This document shows, one piece after another, positions 15,009 through 23,569 of a stretch of 32,137 bases of DNA. The position numbers and the translations under genes are program-made. How positions within the stretch are numbered: the stretch's first letter is position 1; every line of letters starts with the position of its first letter. The stretch comes from Chitinophagaceae bacterium (GTDB taxonomy: Bacteria; Bacteroidota; Bacteroidia; Chitinophagales; Chitinophagaceae): assembly GCA_014379965.1 (NCBI GenBank), contig JACMKU010000173.1, positions 1 to 32,137 on the forward strand, written 5' to 3'. The notes below the pieces were generated by a model that worked only from the letters and a program-made list of their open reading frames with translations, had not been told where the DNA came from and made no database searches.

Positions 15009-17141
15009 ATGAAACTTATCAACTCTACATCTTTTGTACTCAGCTTGCTGCTGCTGGCAATCGTTGCCAAAGCTCAGCCCATAAACCGAAAGGCCGTTGT
15101 TCAACGACACACGGTAGTCAACACGAAATTCGACTCTCTTTCTTCCCTGTCTGTAGGTAATGGAAAATTCGCATTTACGGTGGATGCGACGGGATTGCAA
15201 TCATTTCCGGACTTCTATGCCCGCGGAGTTCCGCTCGGGACCCAAAGCGAATGGGGATGGCATAGTTTCATTGATACCTCCGGATTTTCTTTTGAAGAAA
15301 CATTGAAAGACTACACAATTCATGGACGGAAAGTTAGTTACGGTGTACAAGTGAAAGAACCAGAGAAGGCCACCAAGGCAGTGACATGGTTTAGACAGAA
15401 TCCCCACCGACTTCAATTGGGAAACATTGGGATAGAGATAATAATGAAAAGCGGTGCAATCGCTGGAGTCAGCGATATCACGAACGTTTCACAGACGCTC
15501 GATATGTGGACAGGTGAAATTCATTCGCGCTTCATGGTAGACGGCGCTTCAGTTGAAGTCTTTACCTATGGTCACGGTGACGAGGATGCGATATCTGTGC
15601 GTCTAAATTCGTCGCTCGTCAAAGAAGGTCGAATTTATATCCGGGTCCGTTTTCCATATCCTACAGGTGACTGGAAAGATGTGGGCAACAATTGGTCAAA
15701 TAATGATCGTCACCAGTCGAGTATCCTGGAGAATGGAAGAAATAAAGCTGTCTTACAGCATAATCTGGATACTACCCGTTACTACACCTCGCTTGCCTGG
15801 AACGGCATGGCATTATTAAAGGAGAAGGCCGCACATTATTTCCTACTCGTTCCAACATCAGCGACGCAATTTGAATTTTCCTGTAGATTCGAAGACAATA
15901 GGGATTCGAGGCCCGTTCAGACGTATGCATCAACCGCTGCAAACAGCCAATTTAGATGGAAGAATTTCTGGAACAGTGGCGGCTTCGTCGATTTTGCCGG
16001 AAGCACTGATAAACGAGCAATAGAATTAGAGAGACGCGTCATCCTTTCCCAATACCTGACGAAAGTTCAATGCGCTGGACAATACCCGCCACAAGAGACG
16101 GGCCTTACCTACAACAGCTGGTATGGGAAGCCCCATCTCGAGATGCACTGGTGGCACGGGATACATTTTGCCTTGTGGGGAAGAACACCAGTATTGGAAA
16201 AAAGCCTGAATTGGTATTCAAAAGTCTCAGATAAAGCCAGGGCTATAGCGAAGCGTCAGGGCTACGATGGATTGCGATGGCAGAAGATGACTGATAATAA
16301 CGGCGACGAAGCGCCATCATCGGTCGGTGCATTTCTCATTTGGCAGCAACCCCATTTTATCTATTTCACTGAACTGGCATTTAGGGCATCGAAGAGTAAA
16401 GTCACTCTGGAGAAATATAAGGATCTCGTGTTTGCGACCGCGGACTTCATGGCATCCTATGCCTATGATGATCCGGCGACTAACCGATATATACTTGGCC
16501 CGGGTCTGATACCGGCACAGGAAAGATGGAAGGCGGAAGTGACGATGAACCCCGCATATGAACTCGTGTACTGGCACTGGGCATTAGAGACGGCACAGCA
16601 ATGGCGAAAAAGGTTGAACCTCCCCCGGAGTGAGAAATGGGATGCAATATTGGCGAGACTTTTTCCATTGGCGATACAGGAAGGCAGGTACCTCTTCACT
16701 TCCAGTGGTACAGACTCATACACCAACCCGGAGTATATTACGGATCATCCTTCCGTATTGGGAGCATGGGGAATGATGCCGAAGACACGGATGATTGATC
16801 GAAGCGTAATGCAGCGCACCTTCGACTGGATCTGGACCAATTGGTCCTGGAAAGATACGTGGGGATGGGACTTCCCAATGACTGCAATGACCGCAACACG
16901 CCTCGGCATGCCGGACAAAGCCATCGATGCCTTATTGATGCCCGTTCAAACAAACACTTACCTAAACAACGGACATAATTACCAGGATGAAAGACTAACC
17001 ATTTATCTCCCAGGCAATGGTGGTCTGCTCGCTGCAGTTGCGATGATGGTTGCAGGATACGAAGGCAGCACACAGCCGATGCCGGGGATACCTAAGAAGG
17101 GATGGAAGGTGAGATGGGAGGGGCTAGTGAGGATGATTTAA
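15009..17141 (+). CDS. Secreted GH65-like (alpha/alpha)6-barrel glycoside hydrolase
   Basis: A 710-residue protein with a signal peptide (1-22, ending AKAQ). An N-terminal beta-sandwich region (about 35-320) is followed by an (alpha/alpha)6-type domain. Conserved-looking blocks are YNSWYGKPHLEMHWWHGIHF (from about residue 366), DNNGDEAPSSVGAF and, from G497, GPGLIPAQERWKAEVTMNPA. The order sandwich-then-barrel and the GP..E..MN..YE pattern recall GH65 and GH95-like enzymes; E505 is a candidate catalytic acid by position. I cannot name a substrate; an alpha-linked sugar of pectin is inferred from the operon. It is the last gene of the cluster and ends 9 nt from the convergent GYWL-repeat gene. 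Confidence 0.7.
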   Translation: MKLINSTSFVLSLLLLAIVAKAQPINRKAVVQRHTVVNTKFDSLSSLSVGNGKFAFTVDATGLQSFPDFYARGVPLGTQSEWGWHSFIDTSGFSFEETLKDYTIHGRKVSYGVQVKEPEKATKAVTWFRQNPHRLQLGNIGIEIIMKSGAIAGVSDITNVSQTLDMWTGEIHSRFMVDGASVEVFTYGHGDEDAISVRLNSSLVKEGRIYIRVRFPYPTGDWKDVGNNWSNNDRHQSSILENGRNKAVLQHNLDTTRYYTSLAWNGMALLKEKAAHYFLLVPTSATQFEFSCRFEDNRDSRPVQTYASTAANSQFRWKNFWNSGGFVDFAGSTDKRAIELERRVILSQYLTKVQCAGQYPPQETGLTYNSWYGKPHLEMHWWHGIHFALWGRTPVLEKSLNWYSKVSDKARAIAKRQGYDGLRWQKMTDNNGDEAPSSVGAFLIWQQPHFIYFTELAFRASKSKVTLEKYKDLVFATADFMASYAYDDPATNRYILGPGLIPAQERWKAEVTMNPAYELVYWHWALETAQQWRKRLNLPRSEKWDAILARLFPLAIQEGRYLFTSSGTDSYTNPEYITDHPSVLGAWGMMPKTRMIDRSVMQRTFDWIWTNWSWKDTWGWDFPMTAMTATRLGMPDKAIDALLMPVQTNTYLNNGHNYQDERLTIYLPGNGGLLAAVAMMVAGYEGSTQPMPGIPKKGWKVRWEGLVRMI

Positions 17142-17150
17142 GTTAGTGAA

Positions 17151-19229
17151 CTAATAAACAAACCTACTAACCTCCACTCCCGTATTATCCTCCAACACAG
17201 CTGCGTCTCCGGTATTGTTCCAAATGGCGCGGTTGAGATTCCAAAAGAGGTTTCGAGAATCATTAGTTCCATTTTTCGTCCAAACAGTTATGTCTTCTCC
17301 GGGAAGGAGGGTAATATTTGGAAAAACAAACTGCCATGGTCCCTTAACGGGATGGTTGACATCATCGCGTAGCAGCCAGTTGCCTAACGATACAGAATTA
17401 AGCCGGTTATTTCTTATGATGACATGCTCACCTGCTACATCATCACCTGGTGGATTAAAGACAACAGACATGATCTCGACGTTGCCGGGTGCAGCCGGTA
17501 CTAATTCCCAAATACGGACGGTGACACGCTTTCCATTCTGCCGTATATAGCTAATGCCAATAGAGCCATCGGGTATAAGTATTGCGGGATCGTTTGAAGA
17601 ATTCAAGCTCTGCCTTCCTCCCATTTCGAGAACATATGCACCTCCGTCGCCGGGTCGGGTTTCATGTATGGCTATCCTGGAATTTGGAATGGCACGATCC
17701 CAGTTTGATTTATCATGGAGTTCCACCCAGTAGGTATTCGTTCTCGTAGCATTTGGCGGTATACATACTAGCAGAAAGCCCGGTTCGTCCGCATGCCCCA
17801 ATGGAGCGAGTGTCACATAATTGGCGGCCAGGTTTGCCGGGACTGTGAAAACCCGCGATGGAGGGATGCCCTGGAGTTTGTCTATATACGCACCATTTAA
17901 TATTGGGCCTGCATCCATGCTCAAGCCCTGGAAGGTCATCATGAAACGCGCTCCCCTCGTCGCATAACTCATGATGCAGTGCTGATCGAGGTACCGTGTC
18001 GAATTGATGCCATCGGTGTTGAAAGAATCGTCGAGTCCAAGAACATGGCCGAATTCATGGGCTGCACGAGAATGACTCCAGGTGGTTGTTGGTGTATGTG
18101 GCAACAACATCGATCTCCCGATGCTGACACCTCCCCAGTCAGTATCCCGATTGATGATCACCACCTGCCTGGTGTAACCATCTACGGCGAAACCGGCATC
18201 ACGCGCAGCTTGCATGCCCCAGTTAAATGCCTGGATACGCTGTGCCTGGAACATCACTGCATCATGTTCGTCAATAGTATGACCGATATCGAGCCAGCCA
18301 AAGACATCACCGACGAGATTAACACGACCATGGGTGATGTCGAAGAAGTAATCGAATAAGCTCCCACCTGCAAGTCGTCCGAAGAAAAATGATTGATAGA
18401 ATTGAGGCGGCGCCATAAAAGAAGTAAGTGAGCCATTCGTATTGCGGAGGCGACAAAGGATGACGCAGGTTCGTTCTTCACGTGGTTGTAACCAGTGACT
18501 TCCCCAGAATTGCCCATCACCAAAAGTAAACACGCCTCCATCGGCGGCGGCCAGCCAATATCCTTGTCCTGTCCTCGTGGGAGCGATACCAACAACGGGT
18601 TTGTATATATATTGCCCGCCCATGGAACCGAAGTACCCGGCGTTTCCGAAAGTAAACACACCTCCATCGCCGGCAGTTAACCAATACCCTTGTCCATCGG
18701 GTGTGCCCGCAATACCAACAATAGGTCGATTCAAAGTTTGGCCCACCGTAGTTCCAAAAAAGCCGGCATTTCCGAAAGTGAATACTCCACCATCGCCGGC
18801 AGTTAGCCAGTAGCCTTGTCCATTTGGAGTGGCAGCCATTCCCACTACTGGTTGATTCAGTGGCTGACCACCCATTGATCCGAAGAATGCTGCATTGCCA
18901 AAACTGAATACACCACCGTCCGCAGCAACGAGCCAATAACCCTGGCCATTTGGAGTAGCCGCCATTTCAACTACGGGTCGATTGAGTGCTTGTCCACCCA
19001 TCGATCCGAAAAAACCGGCATCGCCGAAAGTGAATATTCCGCCGTCGGCGGCTACGAGCCAATAACCTTGGCCGGTTGGTGTGGAAGCTATTCCAACTAC
19101 TGGCTTATTCAGGGCTAGACCCGTCATCGAGCCGAAGTAGGCGGCGTCGCCAAAAATGTATACACTGCCTTCGCTATCGGTTAGCCAGTAGCCGTTGCCC
19201 GTTGGGGTTGGTGTGATGCCTGTGTGCAT
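17151..19229 (-). CDS. GYWL-repeat protein with metzincin-like protease and lamin-tail domains
   Basis: This 692-residue protein has three parts. Residues 1-247 are six repeats of exactly 42 residues (GYWL at 13, 55, 97, 139, 181, 223; core DGGVFTFGNAGFFGS), a type frequent in actinobacterial surface proteins. Residues about 255-440 hold a zinc protease site HEFGHVLGLDD (H391, E392, H395, D401), with CIMSY (M420) as a Met-turn, like snapalysin-type metzincins. Residues 584-692 look like a lamin-tail (LTD) domain. It has no signal peptide, and the frame upstream is closed by TAA at 19251-19253; the ATG at 19229 lies inside what would be a repeat unit. So it may be 5'-truncated or exported another way. 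Transfer from outside the phylum is possible. Confidence 0.82.
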   Translation of the reverse strand: MHTGITPTPTGNGYWLTDSEGSVYIFGDAAYFGSMTGLALNKPVVGIASTPTGQGYWLVAADGGIFTFGDAGFFGSMGGQALNRPVVEMAATPNGQGYWLVAADGGVFSFGNAAFFGSMGGQPLNQPVVGMAATPNGQGYWLTAGDGGVFTFGNAGFFGTTVGQTLNRPIVGIAGTPDGQGYWLTAGDGGVFTFGNAGYFGSMGGQYIYKPVVGIAPTRTGQGYWLAAADGGVFTFGDGQFWGSHWLQPREERTCVILCRLRNTNGSLTSFMAPPQFYQSFFFGRLAGGSLFDYFFDITHGRVNLVGDVFGWLDIGHTIDEHDAVMFQAQRIQAFNWGMQAARDAGFAVDGYTRQVVIINRDTDWGGVSIGRSMLLPHTPTTTWSHSRAAHEFGHVLGLDDSFNTDGINSTRYLDQHCIMSYATRGARFMMTFQGLSMDAGPILNGAYIDKLQGIPPSRVFTVPANLAANYVTLAPLGHADEPGFLLVCIPPNATRTNTYWVELHDKSNWDRAIPNSRIAIHETRPGDGGAYVLEMGGRQSLNSSNDPAILIPDGSIGISYIRQNGKRVTVRIWELVPAAPGNVEIMSVVFNPPGDDVAGEHVIIRNNRLNSVSLGNWLLRDDVNHPVKGPWQFVFPNITLLPGEDITVWTKNGTNDSRNLFWNLNRAIWNNTGDAAVLEDNTGVEVSRFVY
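18495..19211 (-). repeat. Six 126-bp coding tandem repeats
   Basis: The DNA encoding the 42-residue GYWL repeats is six nearly equal 126-bp units in the first third of the metzincin-like gene. Protein identity between units is high (for example FTFGNAGFFG and FTFGDAGFFGS), which suggests recent duplication or homogenisation of the array. Copy number may vary between strains. Confidence 0.85.
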
Positions 19230-19236
19230 GGGGAAT

Positions 19237-19344
19237 GGTTGAAGGGTTGATTAGGTTGATTGAGTTGATAAGGTTGATTAAGTTGATTGAGTTTCCTGCT
19301 TAGTCAACCTTATCAACTCAATCAACTCAGTCAACAAATCAATT
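19237..19344. repeat. Nonamer repeat island with inverted arms
   Basis: The left arm carries in-phase 9-mers (GGTTGATTA, GGTTGATTG, AGTTGATAA, GGTTGATTA, AGTTGATTG). The right arm (from 19301) carries CTTATCAAC, TCAATCAAC and TCAGTCAAC. Segments 19253-19280 and 19303-19330 pair with about two mismatches. The right arm runs into the DUF885 gene and provides its TGA stop (19339-19341). The left arm lies directly upstream of the GYWL start codon and fills the whole 109-nt gap. Confidence 0.85.
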
Positions 19345-21111
19345 AGCCACCTGTCCTGCCGCCCACTCATCCATATACCCCTCCAACACACTAAGTGGCA
19401 ACGAACCCGCTTTGAGCACTGCATCATGAAAGGTTTTAAGGCTGAACTTGGTTCCAAGCTGTTTCTTGTATTTATCCCTGAGCTCCTCGATCTTCAATTG
19501 ACCAATCTTGTAGCTAAGTGCCTGTCCAGGTAGTGACATGTATCTTTCGATCTCTGCTGTGGCAGATTGTTCAGTGATAGGCTCATTGCCGAGCATGTAT
19601 TTGATAGCTTCCTCTCTCGTCATCTTCCCGGTGTGTAGTCCAACATCAACTACAAGCCTAATCGCGCGATGAATTTGGTTTTGCAATGATCCCATGTATT
19701 GATATGGATCGGTGTATACTCCCAATTCCTTTCCAAGCGTTTCGGCATAGAGAGCCCAGCCTTCACCAAACGCGGTAAGGAAAGTATTGCGACGGAAGAC
19801 CGGCAACGTTGTATCTTCTGATTGGAGTGACAACTGGTAGTGATGTCCGGGTATCGCCTCGTGAATGAAAAGATCTTCCATGCTGAAATACGGGTAGGTA
19901 GTGGCATCTATGATGGGGGCATAGAAAATTCCTGGGCGCTTGCCATCGGGAGTACCGGGGAAATATTGTGCGGCTGCAGATGCGGCACGGAAGGCCTCGG
20001 TTTGCCTGATTTCGAAGGGAGTCTTTGGTGAGACACTAAAAAGCTTATTGAGGTTTGGGTCGATCCTTCGTTGTATGGCCCTGTATGCTTCGAGAACTTC
20101 CTCGGCTGTTTTGAACGGAAGGAATTTTGGGTCCTTCGTCAGGTAAGTATAGAATTCAGGCAGCGATCCTTTGAATCCCGTTTCCTTTTTTACCTTTTCC
20201 ATCTCAGCGTGAATCTTATCTACTTCTCGAAGACCAATCTGGTAAATTTCTTCAGGTGTCTTGTTAGTAGTGGTGTTGGTACGAACGAAGTAGGCATACA
20301 TCGCAGCGCCATTTGGAAGCGCATTATATCCCGAGGTACTACGGGCATTTGGCAGGTATGTATTTTTCAAATATGAAGCGAGTTTCGTGTATGATGGAAC
20401 CAGCTTAGAGGTGATTGCAGTGTGATAATTCGAAAGTAATTGCTGCTTCTGGTCGATGGTCAGCTCTTTCGGGAAATTTCGAACAGGGCCATAGAATATG
20501 TTCTTGCTCGAATCAGTTTCCGCGAGCCTTTCCATTTGTGGAATCATCTTCATAACCATTGGTCGGGGTAGGACTACTCCTGCGGCGATGCCTTTGTTGA
20601 AATTAGCTATGGCGGTGTCTACCCAGATGGTAAAAGCATCTATACGCTTCAGCCAGTCATTATAATCGTTCACGGTCTTGAAGGGCTGGATGTTGCCGCC
20701 TGCGCCCCATGTGCCCATTGTGAGTGCCAGTGAACGAAATTGTGTAGCGGGAATGTATTCGGGATGAAAGGTGAGGGCTTCCTTACCGGTCTTGAGCACG
20801 TACTCCAACAAATCAAAGGAGGTGCGGTCGGTGAGGTTCAGAGTGCCGCGATTGTATTTCTTCAAAGCCGCAAGGTACTTGTCGTAAAACTGGCCAAGTT
20901 CGCGAATGTATTGCGCCGAGCCTGTGTTAGGAAGCTGATCATTATACCTGTTGTCTCCGGAACTTGTAGCTTCTGATGGGTTTAGTTTCAAACGGTCTTC
21001 GTAATAGTCGGAAAAAAGTTTGTGAAGTGATTCGTTCTGTGAAAAACCTTGCTTGAATGTAAAAGAGGCAAGAGCGAAACATAGAGACAGATAGAAAACC
21101 AATTTCTTCAT
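19339..21111 (-). CDS. Secreted DUF885 metallopeptidase-like protein
   Basis: A 590-residue protein with a signal peptide (about 1-25, ending GFSQ) and a single DUF885 domain. The zinc-peptidase-like motif HEAIPGHHYQ (H417, E418, H423/H424) and the downstream FGEGWALYAE (E450, E457) are the family landmarks and resemble M32-type HExxH sites with an extended spacing. GTPDGKRPGIFYAP (386-399) and the repeated Arg-rich helix before it are also typical. Peptidase activity on extracytoplasmic peptides is the family expectation, not proven here. The stop codon lies in the neighbouring repeat island. The gene is separated from the upstream TonB-C-like gene by 137 nt. Confidence 0.88.
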   Translation of the reverse strand: MKKLVFYLSLCFALASFTFKQGFSQNESLHKLFSDYYEDRLKLNPSEATSSGDNRYNDQLPNTGSAQYIRELGQFYDKYLAALKKYNRGTLNLTDRTSFDLLEYVLKTGKEALTFHPEYIPATQFRSLALTMGTWGAGGNIQPFKTVNDYNDWLKRIDAFTIWVDTAIANFNKGIAAGVVLPRPMVMKMIPQMERLAETDSSKNIFYGPVRNFPKELTIDQKQQLLSNYHTAITSKLVPSYTKLASYLKNTYLPNARSTSGYNALPNGAAMYAYFVRTNTTTNKTPEEIYQIGLREVDKIHAEMEKVKKETGFKGSLPEFYTYLTKDPKFLPFKTAEEVLEAYRAIQRRIDPNLNKLFSVSPKTPFEIRQTEAFRAASAAAQYFPGTPDGKRPGIFYAPIIDATTYPYFSMEDLFIHEAIPGHHYQLSLQSEDTTLPVFRRNTFLTAFGEGWALYAETLGKELGVYTDPYQYMGSLQNQIHRAIRLVVDVGLHTGKMTREEAIKYMLGNEPITEQSATAEIERYMSLPGQALSYKIGQLKIEELRDKYKKQLGTKFSLKTFHDAVLKAGSLPLSVLEGYMDEWAAGQVAN

Positions 21112-21248
21112 GTTTGGAGGTTTATGAGTAAGTGATATGACAGGAAAAACCCGTCATCCTGAAGGTATATTTTTTCCGGGATTTGGTTTCTGCTATTAGT
21201 ACTAACGGTGATTCTGAAATCTTGAAGGCATAGTAACGCCAAGCCGAG

Positions 21249-21968
21249 TTAGTACGTGATTTTGAAGCTCATTCTGCCGCTAACCGGTTCGCCATTCTGT
21301 TTACCCGGGATCAAAGACTTATCCATTTTCAGGAAAAAGGATCTTATATACGCGAGAAACCTGAGACCTGGCCCTGTTGAGTACAACGTAGATGGGTCTG
21401 GATTACCCATCGCGTCAACATTAATCATGTAGGCATTTAGAAAGGCTGTGTCACAGTTTGTTGTCGCTCTGGTGCCAAGTGTTGAATAGAGTTGCTTCAT
21501 GAATTGATGTTCTCCGTGAAGGTATTTTGCGCTTTCTTCGACTGGCTGAAATATGCTTTGTTCCTCAAACTCTTTTGGCGCGGCTATCGGGGAGTAGGAA
21601 TAAATGAAATGGGTAGAGTCAATGTAATATTTAAGATACTTGAGAATGGGGAATTTGCTGTATGCCTCGCTGTTCGAAGATTTCTGGACGAATATCAGCG
21701 TGTCACCACTCATTACCAGTTTACCGTCCGTTCTAACTGTATCCGTGGTTGAATACTCTACATAGGAGTAATTCGAACGGGAATCTATTGTGAGCTTTTG
21801 GGTATATCCGCGGACGTGCGATTTGGTGAATATCGTCGCCGTTCCATTCTGTTTGAAGGGGTACGAAGTGTGCTTTGCATACCAAGTGCCGTGAAAAGGG
21901 GAATCTTGTTGCGCTACCGCATTGACGCAGCCCAGCGTTAGTATTATCGCGATGTAAATGTTTCTCAT
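21249..21968 (-). CDS. Exported protein with TonB-C-like C-terminus
   Basis: A 239-residue protein with a signal peptide (about 1-20, ending AVAQ). I do not recognise a named family. The first 120 residues are rich in beta-strands (GTWYAKHTS, KLTIDSRSNYSYVEYSTTDT) and resemble lipocalin-like DUFs. The last 70 (AFLNAYMINVDAMGNPDP, SLIPGKQNGEPVSGRMSFKI) follow the pattern of the C-terminal domain of TonB-like energy transducers, where a W/IPG-xNG-PV-xxF strand is typical. It has no membrane anchor or proline-rich linker, so it is not a complete TonB. It may bind periplasmic partners; function is unknown. Confidence 0.6.
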   Translation of the reverse strand: MRNIYIAIILTLGCVNAVAQQDSPFHGTWYAKHTSYPFKQNGTATIFTKSHVRGYTQKLTIDSRSNYSYVEYSTTDTVRTDGKLVMSGDTLIFVQKSSNSEAYSKFPILKYLKYYIDSTHFIYSYSPIAAPKEFEEQSIFQPVEESAKYLHGEHQFMKQLYSTLGTRATTNCDTAFLNAYMINVDAMGNPDPSTLYSTGPGLRFLAYIRSFFLKMDKSLIPGKQNGEPVSGRMSFKITY

Positions 21969-21998
21969 GTATAGACGAATGGTGTAGGATTGATGATC

Positions 21999-22733
21999 CT
22001 ATTTTTGCTTTTTAGTTGGCGGCTTGGTTTTTTTCTCTTTACCGAAATTCATGTAGAAATCCTTCTCTGATTTACTCAGTTTTTCAATAGCATACCTTAG
22101 TGTCGTCCTCGGCATTGTAGAGGCATTTTTGTCAAGGAACGTAATTAGTCTTCTTTTATCCCTCTTCCCGGCCTCCCTTACCCAACTCCCGACGGCTTTA
22201 TTTATGAGCTCATGCTTATCATTAAACAATATCTCCGCAATCTTGAACGTATCGTCAATGTCGCCCTGGCGAATGAAGTAGTAAGTCGCCACGATGGCGG
22301 TCCTGCGTTCCCAAACATTTTTCGACTTAGCGAGGGTATAGAGAATTTTCCGGGGCTTATCCGCAAGATAGCCTCCGACGACATACGGTGCACTGCGATC
22401 GACCATGTCCCAGTTGTTGATACGGTCGTGCCTGGAAATGTATAAGTCGAAAAGAGCTTTCCTTTGTTCCAATGTAATCTTTTTCTCCCTCGCCTGGAAG
22501 TCCATTATGCTGACTGCGCCAACCCTGGCCTCGTAGTAGTCATCCTCGAGTAGCTTTTCAACCTCCTCGAGGTGCATTTTCATATACTTCTTTGCCAGCG
22601 CAAATATATTGGCCATTCGAACACCGAGGAACTTACTCTCTACTCCCTCATAGCTAAAATAACGCTGGACGTTTTCCAGTTCTGATTTTGTTCGTAAGGC
22701 GGTCAGTTCGGTGATGAATTGTTTAGAGGTCAT
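21999..22733 (-). CDS. AlkD-like DNA alkylation repair glycosylase
   Basis: From the ATG at 22733 the protein has 244 residues and matches the HEAT-repeat AlkC/AlkD family, which excises N3- and N7-alkylpurines from DNA. The residues known from Bacillus cereus AlkD (W109, D113, R148) correspond to W108, D112 and R144 here (NNWDMVDRSAPYVVG, VWERRTAIVATYY), so it should be active. The lysine-rich tail is likely DNA-contacting or disordered. An in-frame ATG at 22796 would add 21 residues (including LFTTHHSLAP), but these only translate the adjacent repeat, so I reject it. The gene follows GNAT in the same direction, separated by that repeat hairpin. Confidence 0.88.
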   Translation of the reverse strand: MTSKQFITELTALRTKSELENVQRYFSYEGVESKFLGVRMANIFALAKKYMKMHLEEVEKLLEDDYYEARVGAVSIMDFQAREKKITLEQRKALFDLYISRHDRINNWDMVDRSAPYVVGGYLADKPRKILYTLAKSKNVWERRTAIVATYYFIRQGDIDDTFKIAEILFNDKHELINKAVGSWVREAGKRDKRRLITFLDKNASTMPRTTLRYAIEKLSKSEKDFYMNFGKEKKTKPPTKKQK

Positions 22734-22743
22734 GAGCGGGGCT

Positions 22744-22815
22744 AGTGAATGGTGAGTAGTGAATAGTGAATGGCTGTCTGAACTTCGGAGAGCCATTCAC
22801 TACTCACCATTCAGT
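22744..22815. repeat. Heptamer hairpin island (GTGAATG type)
   Basis: The left arm is AGTGAAT, GGTGAGT, AGTGAAT, AGTGAAT, GGCT (22744-22775). A 15-nt loop follows, then the right arm (22791-22815) is its reverse complement minus one heptamer and with one mismatch. The missing unit differs by exactly 7 nt, which marks the heptamer as the unit of gain or loss. The right arm encodes the last residues and TGA stop of the GNAT gene; the left arm is 10 nt from the AlkD start. Confidence 0.92.
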
Positions 22816-23490
22816 GGTAAACTTACAAACCAAATTCCAGAAACTCATTTTTCTACGCGTTTTGAAACCGAGACTCTCATATAGTTTTATCGCAGCCACG
22901 TTTTTCTCATTCACATGCAGGTAGGCGTTTTTGTTTTCATTCATGATCTTGTTCATGGTATGCGCAGTTAGTTGTTTCGCAAATCCCCGGCCTGTAAAGT
23001 TTGGATGGGTAACGACGGCGCTGACCTCGGTATGATCAATCATCTTCATTCTCTCTCCTGTTACAGCCACCAATTCACCATCAACGAAAATTCCATAGTA
23101 TTCACCCATTAGTACGGTCTTCCTCCTGAAGAAGCCGGGTTGAACGAGGTTAACCAGGTTGAACAGTTCCTCATCATACTCACTATTTAACCTTAAGATT
23201 TCGTTCTTCGGCTCTATATCGGATTGACAGTCTGCAATCATCTGGAGACAGACCAGCTCATTCTTAAGAATTATTTTATCAGAATACCTGGGTTTCTCGC
23301 CAACAATATAGAAGTTCTCGGTTAACGACGCATATTCGTCGATTTCTTTTGGTATAGCGTTGTTTGTCTTGAACGCACCAAACGGACAATAGTCAGGGTG
23401 ATAAAATCTCGCCCCTTCATATACAATGGCAATTGTTTGATTAGTTTCCAGCAGGCAATGCCATACCGGGTTGTCCAGTTTTCCAGTCAT
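22804..23490 (-). CDS. GNAT-family N-acetyltransferase
   Basis: A 228-residue cytoplasmic protein whose C-terminal half is a GNAT fold of the FR47-like kind: strand VSAVVTHPNF, acetyl-CoA loop TGRGFAKQL (about residues 163-171), strand AYLHVNEKN and the closing VAAIKLYESLGFKTRRKMSF. The N-terminal half is less typical and probably contributes to substrate binding. The acceptor is unknown. The final residues (TTEW) and the stop codon are provided by the adjacent heptamer repeat, so the original C-terminus may have been altered slightly when the repeat arose. It is upstream of the AlkD gene in the same direction. Confidence 0.8.
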   Translation of the reverse strand: MTGKLDNPVWHCLLETNQTIAIVYEGARFYHPDYCPFGAFKTNNAIPKEIDEYASLTENFYIVGEKPRYSDKIILKNELVCLQMIADCQSDIEPKNEILRLNSEYDEELFNLVNLVQPGFFRRKTVLMGEYYGIFVDGELVAVTGERMKMIDHTEVSAVVTHPNFTGRGFAKQLTAHTMNKIMNENKNAYLHVNEKNVAAIKLYESLGFKTRRKMSFWNLVCKFTTEW

Positions 23491-23569
23491 TCGTTTTCTG
23501 ATTTGCTTAGGAGTAAATGTAAAAAGTCTTTTAGGGTTTAATAACCCGAAACTTGCTTTCTTAAGACGT

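Noticed and set aside
9046..17141. A complete polysaccharide utilisation locus
   Set aside because: No SusC/SusD-like, sensor or sigma/anti-sigma genes were found, so it is called only a hydrolase operon.
18254..18936. Overlapping reading frames opposite and within the GYWL-repeat gene
   Set aside because: They are shadows of a 126-bp coding repeat, with biased composition and no family resemblance.
21983..22005. Terminator hairpin TAGGAT/ATCCTA after the AlkD gene
   Set aside because: The T-run follows only on the plus strand, while the gene is on the minus strand; the stem is 6 bp and partly overlaps the stop codon.
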